A stretch of DNA of 33,588 nt. Origin: Chlorobiota bacterium. GTDB lineage: Bacteria > Bacteroidota > Bacteroidia > Bacteroidales > JAADJA01. Each line of letters opens with the position of its first letter. Position 1 is the first letter of the stretch. This document shows positions 1 to 6,862 of the stretch, one piece after another. A program made the translations under genes and the position numbers. The notes below the pieces were generated by a model. That model saw only the letters and a program-made list of their open reading frames with translations. It had not been told where the DNA came from and did no database searches. The stretch spans positions 1 to 33,588 of the forward strand of contig JAADJA010000029.1 of assembly GCA_013151015.1 (NCBI GenBank). Reading direction: 5' to 3'.

Positions 1-137
1 CCCCCAAACCCATTTCCCCGTTATGGACAGTCCCGGTCTGTTTTTCAGGTTTGTTTTTTTGCAATTTGCCTTTTCAACATTTGCAGCTAACAATGTTGTA
101 TATGCAATATTACATATATTTCTGCATTGGCCAAAGG

Positions 138-183
138 AAAAGTTACATTTATATTCCATATATGGATGTAAAGTGTAACTTTT
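138..183. repeat. Large inverted repeat / hairpin
   Basis: AAAAGTTACA at 138-147 is the exact reverse complement of TGTAACTTTT at 174-183. The pairing continues inward with TTTA against TAAA after one bulged base, and the centre contains the palindrome CCATATATGG. It has no T-run of the usual terminator type. It may be a binding site, a terminator of a gene left of the window, or a mobile-repeat remnant. Confidence 0.55.
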
Positions 184-395
184 GCCATTGCATAATATTT
201 TCAAGTAGCCGCACGCACGGTCCATATCTCGTTTTACCAACCCCTTTTTCAATATACGGCAAATATACCCTTATGGGCAATTTCGTATTTGGTAAGTATT
301 GATATTTTGAAAATGTATCCAACTACCCTTCTCAATTTGTGGATAACTTTTCTTAACCCTCAAATTGATTTCCTTCCTTCGCTTGATATAATCCT

Positions 396-403
396 TAATT
401 TTG
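396..403 (+). promoter_or_regulatory. Predicted Bacteroidetes -7 box for pcrA
   Basis: TAATTTTG matches TAnnTTTG and is followed by GC, as in several other promoters of this window. It lies 19 bases before the GTG start at 423. No clear TTTG -33 box is present at the expected spacing. Confidence 0.45.
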
Positions 404-422
404 CCCTTTTAAAAGGAAATCT

Positions 423-2729
423 GTGGCAGATATTTTACAACATTTGAACAAGGAACAGCGTGATGCCGTTGAGGCTTATGAAGGGCCGGTGATGGTGATT
501 GCGGGCGCTGGTTCCGGGAAAACGAGGGTTTTGACATACAGGGTGGCACACTTGCTGAACCAGGGGATTGATGCTTTCCGTATCCTTGCGCTTACCTTTA
601 CCAACAAGGCTGCCCGTGAAATGAAGGAGCGGATTCTAAAGCTCGTGGGCGACGGCAATGCACGGAATGTTTGGATGGGGACTTTCCACTCGGTATTTGC
701 AAGGGTGCTGCGCTCCGAAGGCCATCGTTTGGGCTTTCCTTCCAATTTCACGATTTATGATTCCGATGATTCCAAAAGGTTGATAAAGACAATTATCAAA
801 GAAAACAATCTGGATGATAAGGTATATATGCCCAATTTTGTGTTGGGAAGGATTTCGGCCGCAAAGACCAATCTGATAACCGCTGCCGAGTACAATGACA
901 GCTTTGAAATCAAACAACAGGATACGATGTCGGGGAAACCTTTGCTTGGGAAATTGTACCAGGTTTATGCAAACCGTTGCCGAAGGGCCTCTGCCATGGA
1001 TTTTGATGATCTGTTGTTGTTTACCTATATCCTGCTCAGGGATTATGATGATGTTTTGGTAAAATACCAACGGAAATTCCAATATGTACTTGTTGACGAG
1101 TACCAGGACACCAACCGTGTGCAGTATATGATCCTGAAAAAACTGGTGGCCAATGACGAAAACATCTGTGTGGTCGGTGACGATGCCCAGAGTATTTATG
1201 CGTTCCGGGGTGCCAATATCCAGAATATCCTGAACTTCAAAAATGATTATCCCGATGCCCGGGAGTTTAAATTGGAACAAAATTACCGTTCCACCAAAAC
1301 AATCGTAAAAGCGGCAAATTCAATTATCGTAAACAATAAAGACCAGATTTTTAAGGAAATCTGGACCCGGAACGATGAAGGCGATTTGGTTCAGGTGATG
1401 AAGGCCGGTACCGATATCGAAGAGGGGCGGATGGTTGCCAATGCCATTTTTGAACAAAAGATGAACGGGCAACTGCCCAATGACGCCTTTGCCATATTGT
1501 ACCGTACCAATGCCCAGTCCCGTTCCATCGAAGAAGCCCTTAGAAAGCTGAATATCCCGTATCGGATTTATGGTGGCCTCTCTTTTTATAACCGAAAGGA
1601 GATAAAGGATTTGTTGGCCTATTTTCGGTTAACCGTAAACAATAAGGACGAGGAAGCCCTGAAAAGGGTGATCAATTATCCCGCAAGGGGAATTGGGAAA
1701 ACTTCGCTTCAGAAGATTATCATCGCTGCCGATCAGCATAATCTCACAATGTGGGATGTCATTTGTGATGCTGGTAAATATGCGTTGCAAATCAACAGCG
1801 GGACGCTTACGCGGATTTCGGAATTCGTGACCATGATAAAAAGCTTTTCCGTCCAGTTGAAAACCCATAGTGCTTTTGACCTTGCAAAACTGATTACTTC
1901 TTCGAGCAATATCCGGAAAGATTTGTTCAACGATAAAAGCCCGGAAGGGATAAACCGCTATGAGAATGTGGAGGAATTGTTGAATGCCATCAAGGATTTT
2001 ACGGAGAATGAACGGGAGCCCGATCCGGGGAAGGATGATGGGGGAGAGGTTAGCGAAAATGCAAATTCCATCCGCACATTGGATGAGTTTATGCAGGACG
2101 TGGCTTTGCTCACCGATGCCGATTCGCAGGACAAAAACAGTGGCGACAAAGTGACCCTGATGACGATACATGCCGCCAAGGGCCTCGAATTTCCACATGT
2201 CTTTATTGTGGGTATCGAAGAAAACCTTTTTCCGTCCATACAGTCCTTGGGTTCGAGGCAAGACCTTGAGGAAGAGCGCCGCTTGTTTTATGTGGCCATT
2301 ACCCGTGCCGAAAAAAAACTGACCCTTTCTTATGCCGAGACCCGCTATCGCTGGGGGAATACAACCATCTGTGAGCCCAGCCGTTTTTTGGAAGAAATCG
2401 ATCCCAAGTATATTGACTTTCCACGTAAACCGGTTTTGAGAATCCATTCCGAAGCAAAAACAACATCGGCCCAAATGCCGGTTCCAATGGCTCACCGGAA
2501 ATTGAAAAAGATAAAGAAAGGGATTGTTCCTCCTGAAGGGAACGGAGGTTTTGAGAATGCAAATTCCGATAAAATCCAACCCGGCCAGCAAGTGGAGCAT
2601 TCCCGTTTCGGAAAGGGAAAAGTGTTGACCGTCGAAGGGGAGGGGGCAAGTAAAAAAGCGGCCATTTTCTTCAATGCCGTTGGGCAAAAACAATTGTTGC
2701 TGAAATATGCAAAGTTGAAGATCCTATGA
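423..2729 (+). CDS. pcrA: UvrD/PcrA-type ATP-dependent 3'-5' DNA helicase
   Basis: Superfamily 1A DNA helicase of 768 residues, expected to unwind DNA in repair and to clear protein or RNA from DNA. The Walker A motif AGAGSGKT is at residues 27-34, followed by VDEYQDTN (motif II), GDDAQSIYAFRGA (motif III), QNYRST (motif IV), TLMTIHAAKGLEF (motif V) and EEERRLFYVAITRA (motif VI). The C-terminus holds a PcrA-like Tudor domain (HSRFGKGKV followed by a beta-rich stretch), which in the family contacts RNA polymerase. The start is GTG at 423, preceded by AAAAGGAAAT, which can act as a ribosome site; no upstream in-frame ATG is available. Length is typical for the family. The symporter gene follows after 19 bases, so the two may be cotranscribed, though their functions are unrelated. 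The choice between the names PcrA and UvrD cannot be settled by sequence reading alone. Confidence 0.95.
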   Translation: MADILQHLNKEQRDAVEAYEGPVMVIAGAGSGKTRVLTYRVAHLLNQGIDAFRILALTFTNKAAREMKERILKLVGDGNARNVWMGTFHSVFARVLRSEGHRLGFPSNFTIYDSDDSKRLIKTIIKENNLDDKVYMPNFVLGRISAAKTNLITAAEYNDSFEIKQQDTMSGKPLLGKLYQVYANRCRRASAMDFDDLLLFTYILLRDYDDVLVKYQRKFQYVLVDEYQDTNRVQYMILKKLVANDENICVVGDDAQSIYAFRGANIQNILNFKNDYPDAREFKLEQNYRSTKTIVKAANSIIVNNKDQIFKEIWTRNDEGDLVQVMKAGTDIEEGRMVANAIFEQKMNGQLPNDAFAILYRTNAQSRSIEEALRKLNIPYRIYGGLSFYNRKEIKDLLAYFRLTVNNKDEEALKRVINYPARGIGKTSLQKIIIAADQHNLTMWDVICDAGKYALQINSGTLTRISEFVTMIKSFSVQLKTHSAFDLAKLITSSSNIRKDLFNDKSPEGINRYENVEELLNAIKDFTENEREPDPGKDDGGEVSENANSIRTLDEFMQDVALLTDADSQDKNSGDKVTLMTIHAAKGLEFPHVFIVGIEENLFPSIQSLGSRQDLEEERRLFYVAITRAEKKLTLSYAETRYRWGNTTICEPSRFLEEIDPKYIDFPRKPVLRIHSEAKTTSAQMPVPMAHRKLKKIKKGIVPPEGNGGFENANSDKIQPGQQVEHSRFGKGKVLTVEGEGASKKAAIFFNAVGQKQLLLKYAKLKIL

Positions 2730-2748
2730 ACCTAATAATTATTCAATT

Positions 2749-4446
2749 ATGGAGTTTGCCATACTGGATTATGTGATCTTTATCGCCTACGGAATTGTGA
2801 TCGTGAGTATTGGTTTATGGTTTTCCCGGACCAAGAAAGGCCACGAACGAAGTGCCGAAGATTATTTCCTTGCCGGTAAATCATTGCCCTGGTGGACCAT
2901 TGGTGCCTCTTTGATTGCAGCCAACATTTCAGCCGAACAATTTATTGGTATGTCCGGCTCTGGGTTTGCCATTGGGCTGGCCATTGCGACTTACGAATGG
3001 ATGGCCGCGGCAACATTGATTATCGTGGGGAAATATTTTTTGCCCATTTTCATCGAAAAGAAGTTGTTCACCATTCCCGAATTTCTTGAAAAGCGGTACA
3101 GTACAAACCTGAAATCCATTCTTGCAATTTTCTGGATAGCCCTGTTTGTTTTTGTCAACTTGACTTCCGTGCTTTATTTGGGCGCCAAGGCAATGGACAC
3201 TATTCTTGGGAAAGCGGATGGCTCCATGCTTGTTTATTCCATCATTGGCCTGGCAATGTTTGCTGCTGCATATTCATTGTGGGGCGGGCTTTCGGCTGTT
3301 GCTTGGACGGATTTGGTCCAGGTGGCATTGTTGATTATTGGCGGACTTGTAACAACTTTTATTGCCCTTGGCCACCTTTCTCCCGATGGAAATGTAATAG
3401 ATGGTTTCCTGGTTTTGTATGATTCGGTTCCCGAAAAGTTTTCCATGATCTTGAGCAAAGGGGAAATTATTACGCCCAACGGGAAAGATGCGTATTGGGA
3501 TTTGCCAAGCTTATCGGTATTGGTAGGGGGGATGTGGGTCGCCAATATTTATTATTGGGGCTTCAACCAATATATTATCCAGCGGACGCTTGCGGCAAAG
3601 AGCCTGAAAGAATCACAGAAAGGGATTGCCTTTGCTGCTTTCCTGAAATTGCTCATTCCATTGATTGTTGTGATTCCTGGTTTGGTGGCTTATGTTTTGA
3701 ATTCGGGACCGGACGGTATTTTGTCGTCTTCCACGGTTGACCCAACCTTTCTTACCCATTCGGGGGCGATTGATAACGACAGGGCCTATCCCTGGCTGAT
3801 CAGCACGTTTATCCCGGTTGGCCTGAAAGGTTTGGTTTTGGCGGCATTGGCTGCCGCAATTGTCTCATCACTGGCATCCATGCTTAATTCAACGGCAACT
3901 ATTTTCACAATGGATTTGTATAAACCTTTTATCAACCCGAATGCTACCAATCGCCAGACCGTAAAAGTTGGTAGGATTACTGCTGCCACTGCCCTTGTGA
4001 TTGCTGTTATGATTGCACCCCTGCTTGGAAGTTTGCCACAAGCCTTCCAGTTTATCCAGGAATACACAGGGATAGTCAGTCCGGGGATATTGGCTATTTT
4101 TATCCTTGGCCTTTTCTGGAAAAAAACCACCAACAATGCGGCTATTTGGGGCGCTGTGCTTTCAATTCCCATAGCCATGATTTTTAAGGTAGGATCAAAG
4201 GGATGGGCAGAAGGGACTGCCCTGGAATCCTTTTTCCCCAATCTTGCATGGATGAACCAGATGGGTTTGACATTTATTGTGGTTGCCCTGATTATCATGG
4301 TCATCAGTTATATTGAGGGCAAAGGACAGAATGATGAAAAAGGGATACCCCTGAGCAAAAGCCTTTTTGCCACCAGCCCATCGTTCAATATCAGTGCTTT
4401 TGTTATCATGATAATTTTGGTGGTACTGTACTCGGTTTTCTGGTAG
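2749..4446 (+). CDS. Sodium:solute symporter (SSS family, SglT-like)
   Basis: Inner-membrane sodium-coupled transporter of 565 residues with about 14 hydrophobic segments. The stretch SAEQFIGMSGSGFAIG near residues 63-78 is characteristic of the SSS family, close to the sodium/sugar cotransporter (vSGLT) branch, as are IPEFLEKRY, AYSLWGGLSAVAWTD and SSLASMLNSTATIFTMDLY. The substrate is probably a sugar or a related small solute, but the sequence does not tell which. It starts 19 bases after pcrA and no separate promoter is evident. It is followed by a 385-base gap with inverted repeats. No sugar-utilisation enzymes are adjacent that would help name the substrate. Confidence 0.9.
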   Translation: MEFAILDYVIFIAYGIVIVSIGLWFSRTKKGHERSAEDYFLAGKSLPWWTIGASLIAANISAEQFIGMSGSGFAIGLAIATYEWMAAATLIIVGKYFLPIFIEKKLFTIPEFLEKRYSTNLKSILAIFWIALFVFVNLTSVLYLGAKAMDTILGKADGSMLVYSIIGLAMFAAAYSLWGGLSAVAWTDLVQVALLIIGGLVTTFIALGHLSPDGNVIDGFLVLYDSVPEKFSMILSKGEIITPNGKDAYWDLPSLSVLVGGMWVANIYYWGFNQYIIQRTLAAKSLKESQKGIAFAAFLKLLIPLIVVIPGLVAYVLNSGPDGILSSSTVDPTFLTHSGAIDNDRAYPWLISTFIPVGLKGLVLAALAAAIVSSLASMLNSTATIFTMDLYKPFINPNATNRQTVKVGRITAATALVIAVMIAPLLGSLPQAFQFIQEYTGIVSPGILAIFILGLFWKKTTNNAAIWGAVLSIPIAMIFKVGSKGWAEGTALESFFPNLAWMNQMGLTFIVVALIIMVISYIEGKGQNDEKGIPLSKSLFATSPSFNISAFVIMIILVVLYSVFW

Positions 4447-4478
4447 TGCCATAGGTGTTCCGGGCAATTGAACCCGAA

Positions 4479-4518
4479 TTATGCAATTGAAAACATTCTT
4501 CTGTTTTCAATTGCATAA
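4479..4518. repeat. Perfect 17-bp inverted repeat (TTATGCAATTGAAAACA)
   Basis: TTATGCAATTGAAAACA at 4479-4495 is exactly complementary to TGTTTTCAATTGCATAA at 4502-4518 with a six-base loop TTCTTC. It lies 33 bases after the symporter stop. The stem is AT-rich and has no following T-run, so a simple intrinsic terminator is not the best fit; a transcript-stabilising hairpin or REP/MITE-like unit is possible. Confidence 0.75.
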
Positions 4519-4588
4519 CGACAAGGATTTTCATTCATTTTCGGGAAAACCAAAATGGTGAAACTCTAAGTCGGGATTACCCTTGCTA

Positions 4589-4626
4589 ATGCAATAGTTC
4601 AGCTCGTTACTCACTTCCTATTGCAT
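4589..4626. repeat. Second inverted repeat with ATGCAATAG arms
   Basis: ATGCAATAG at 4589-4597 pairs with CTATTGCAT at 4618-4626 across a 20-base spacer. The arms share the core ATGCAAT with the 17-bp hairpin about 70 bases upstream, so the two may belong to one repeat family. Confidence 0.5.
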
Positions 4627-4765
4627 AAGCCGGGTTGAACCATGCCTCTGGTTTTTGTTATTTTCCTAAAGGAAGGGGCTGTACATCATCAAAGCGTGAT
4701 TTTCCACAAGAAGTTTTTCTGATTCTGTCCCATCAATATATTTTGCAATTTGGAATTATTATTCA

Positions 4766-4796
4766 TTTGAATTTATCCATAATCCAATTACATTTG
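4766..4796 (+). promoter_or_regulatory. Bacteroidetes-type promoter for the YeeE/YedE gene
   Basis: TTTG at 4766-4769 and TACATTTG at 4789-4796 are separated by 19 bases, which fits the primary sigma factor consensus of Bacteroidetes (TTTG, about 19 bases, TAnnTTTG). The start codon follows 35 bases downstream. This is the best-spaced promoter in the window. Confidence 0.65.
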
Positions 4797-4831
4797 CGCA
4801 TTATAAAATCCTTGTTTTAAAACTAAATCTT

Positions 4832-5848
4832 ATGAACTCAACAATTGTTATTTTCGTTTTCGGTGCCCTGTTTGGCGGCATCTTGCAATATGCCCACCTT
4901 AACCGCTTCAATGTGATTTCGGGTCAGGCATTTTTAACCGACAATACGGTTGCAAAAACAATCTTGGTTGCCCTTGGGCTTGGGGCGATTATCCTGAACA
5001 TTGAAATCGGGGCGGGCTTGGCGGTTTATCATGTAAAACCCTTCATCCTGGGGGGGATTATTTTTGGGGGACTGGTTTTTGGGGCCGGTATGGCCATCCT
5101 TGGTTATTGCCCAGGAACCTTGGTGGTTTCGCTTGGAGAAGGTTCGCTCGATGCACTTGTCGGGATTATTGGCGGCTTGTTTGGCGGGTTGGTGTTTACG
5201 CTCCTGCTTCCTTCGATACATTCCATTTTAGGCCCGGACTTTGGAAAAATTTCATTGCACTCCTTAACTGGCGAACAACCCATTTTGTTCTTTATCCTGT
5301 TGTTCGTCATAGGTATCCTGTTTATCTATTTCGCATTTTTCATCAATAAGGCTGAAAAAGGGAAAAACATGAAATGGCTCTATGCAGGTATTGCATTTGC
5401 CGTCCTGAATGGGATTGTTTTCCTTACAGCTACAACAAACAGGCCCATTGGTGCTTCTACGTGCTTCCCTTATCTTGGTGATTTACTTACCGGTACGACC
5501 GAAAACAAATACTTCGATAAAATCCAAACTCCTGGTAATTGGGAGTTCATCTTTCTGTTTGGTGCATTTGCCATGGCCCTTGTAACTTCGATGATCAAAA
5601 AAGAATTCAAGTTTACCCTTATTTATTCCAATTGGAAAGAACGAAAAGGGGACTCAAATATCAAAAGGGTCGTCTGGGCATTTGTAGGTGGTTTTGTCCT
5701 GATCTTTGGGGCAAGGATGGCTGGTGGATGTACGAGCGGGCATATCATTTCCGGTGGGATGCAGCTTGCTGTCAGTAGTCTTGTTTTTGGGGCATTCGTG
5801 TTTATTGGGTTATTGATAACAGGCAAACTATTTTACAACAATAAGTAA
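4832..5848 (+). CDS. YeeE/YedE family thiosulfate/sulfur transporter
   Basis: Inner-membrane protein of 338 residues with about nine or ten hydrophobic segments and the internal duplication typical of YeeE/YedE proteins. Signature stretches are GYCPGT at residues 91-96 and GGCTSGHIISG near residues 297-307. Cysteines C93, C210 (GASTCFPYLG) and C299 are the visible candidates for the conserved cysteines that in characterised TsuA/YeeE proteins relay thiosulfate through the channel. The first-half position often occupied by another cysteine reads RFNVISGQ here. The likely role is uptake of thiosulfate or a related sulfur compound. The gene has its own promoter and no adjacent sulfurtransferase or TusA gene, which is a common partner elsewhere. 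Confidence 0.85.
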   Translation: MNSTIVIFVFGALFGGILQYAHLNRFNVISGQAFLTDNTVAKTILVALGLGAIILNIEIGAGLAVYHVKPFILGGIIFGGLVFGAGMAILGYCPGTLVVSLGEGSLDALVGIIGGLFGGLVFTLLLPSIHSILGPDFGKISLHSLTGEQPILFFILLFVIGILFIYFAFFINKAEKGKNMKWLYAGIAFAVLNGIVFLTATTNRPIGASTCFPYLGDLLTGTTENKYFDKIQTPGNWEFIFLFGAFAMALVTSMIKKEFKFTLIYSNWKERKGDSNIKRVVWAFVGGFVLIFGARMAGGCTSGHIISGGMQLAVSSLVFGAFVFIGLLITGKLFYNNK

Positions 5849-5986
5849 TATGTGGGTAATATAGCGAATTTGATAGAAAACAATAATGTTTGATTAATCA
5901 AAGGGAAATGCTTTTTACCCAATAATCCCGTACGTATTCTTATGCCGAAGCTTCAGCATAGGCACTACGGGAACAATAGAACCAAA

Positions 5987-6778
5987 ATGTGCTTCGATAT
6001 TAAGTTCGTGATCGCTTCCCAGTTAAAAAGGGAAAAACGGCTCCAAGATATGAACCCTGAAGCTTCAAATATTGAATTGGGGGAAAAACATGCGGGCATT
6101 AAAGACCTATACCATGCTTCTGCATTCACGCATCCACAAATCCTGATTTTTACCAATCGTGAACCTTATAAAGCAACTCCCTCAACATGGGGCTTAATCC
6201 CTAATTGGGTGAAGGACAATAATCAAGGGTTGCAACTTTGGAACAAAACACTGAATGCCCGTGGGGAAACCATTTTTGAAAAACCTTCTTTCCGGTTTGC
6301 GGCAAAGAACAAGCGCTGTTTGATTTACCTTGACGGATTTTATGAGCATCATCATTATAAGGGGAAAACCTATCCTTTTTTCATCTACAGGAAAGATAAA
6401 GAACCAATGCCGGTTGCAGGCTTATGGAGCGAATGGACAGATAAGGAAACCGGTGAACTCCTGAATACTTTTTCCATTGTGACCACGAATGGAAACGCTT
6501 TGATGGGCCGAATCCATAATAACCCAAAGCTGCTTGAACCAAGGATGCCGGTAATTATACCCGATGAACTAAGGGATGCGTGGTTAAGTCCTGTCCGTAA
6601 TGAAAAAGATTTGGCCGGTATCAAGCATTTGATAAAACCCTATCAAGATAATGTATTGACTGCCCATACCGTTCAGAAACTCCGGGGGAAGAATTCCCTG
6701 GGAAATATACCTGGAGTGTGCGATGAATTGATTTATGATGAATTGGCTTTCGATTTTATCGGTTTATCAAACCATTGA
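5987..6778 (+). CDS. yedK: HMCES/YedK family abasic-site DNA-protein crosslinking protein (SRAP domain)
   Basis: SOS response-associated peptidase (SRAP) family protein that shields abasic sites in single-stranded DNA by a thiazolidine crosslink through the N-terminal cysteine. The family requires cysteine directly after the initiator methionine, so I take the start at 5987 (MCFDIKFV) rather than the ORF-track start at 5942, which would bury it. Further family signatures are TPSTWGLIPNW, LNARGETIFEKPSFR, GFYEHHHYKGKTYPFFI, and HNNPKLLEPRMPVIIP holding the conserved His. The GFYEHHH and HNNP forms seem to be a Bacteroidetes-type variant of GFYEW and HDRMP. Length (263 residues) is normal. The 3' end overlaps the reconstructed end of the convergent kinase gene by 23 bases. 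No clear promoter or LexA box was seen. Confidence 0.88.
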   Translation: MCFDIKFVIASQLKREKRLQDMNPEASNIELGEKHAGIKDLYHASAFTHPQILIFTNREPYKATPSTWGLIPNWVKDNNQGLQLWNKTLNARGETIFEKPSFRFAAKNKRCLIYLDGFYEHHHYKGKTYPFFIYRKDKEPMPVAGLWSEWTDKETGELLNTFSIVTTNGNALMGRIHNNPKLLEPRMPVIIPDELRDAWLSPVRNEKDLAGIKHLIKPYQDNVLTAHTVQKLRGKNSLGNIPGVCDELIYDELAFDFIGLSNH

Positions 6779-6862
6779 TTTTCATTAGAACTGCCTCTTT
6801 GGTCAAGGGCTTGGTGATGAAATCGTCACATCCTGCGGCAAAGGCTTTTTCTTCATCCTCGA

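Larger units (their letters stand above)
1..422. other. Intergenic region upstream of the helicase gene
   Basis: No convincing gene is visible. The ORF at 51-302 has low-complexity, Phe/Tyr/Ile-rich translation and no recognisable family, so I do not call it. The region is AT-rich and holds a large inverted repeat (138-183, listed separately) and, at its right end, a TAATTTTG box at 396-403 that fits the Bacteroidetes -7 consensus TAnnTTTG for the gene starting at 423. Confidence 0.6.
4447..4831. other. Intergenic region with paired inverted repeats and a promoter
   Basis: No gene is supported here; the ORF at 4635-4820 has no family resemblance and overlaps the promoter of the next gene. 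The region contains a perfect 17-bp hairpin (4479-4518), a second inverted repeat with related arms (4589-4626) and a well-spaced promoter (4766-4796). Confidence 0.6.

Noticed and set aside
51-302. ORF of 83 residues at the left end
   Set aside because: Low-complexity translation, overlaps a large inverted repeat, no family features or start signals.
1629-2693. 354-residue minus-strand ORF inside pcrA
   Set aside because: Mirror of a strongly conserved helicase gene; its Phe/His/Cys-rich translation has no family features.
4635-4820. ORF of 61 residues before the YeeE/YedE gene
   Set aside because: Covers the promoter of the next gene, no recognisable features.
5942-5986. N-terminal extension of the HMCES-like protein
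   Set aside because: The catalytic Cys must follow the initiator Met, which holds only for the start at 5987.
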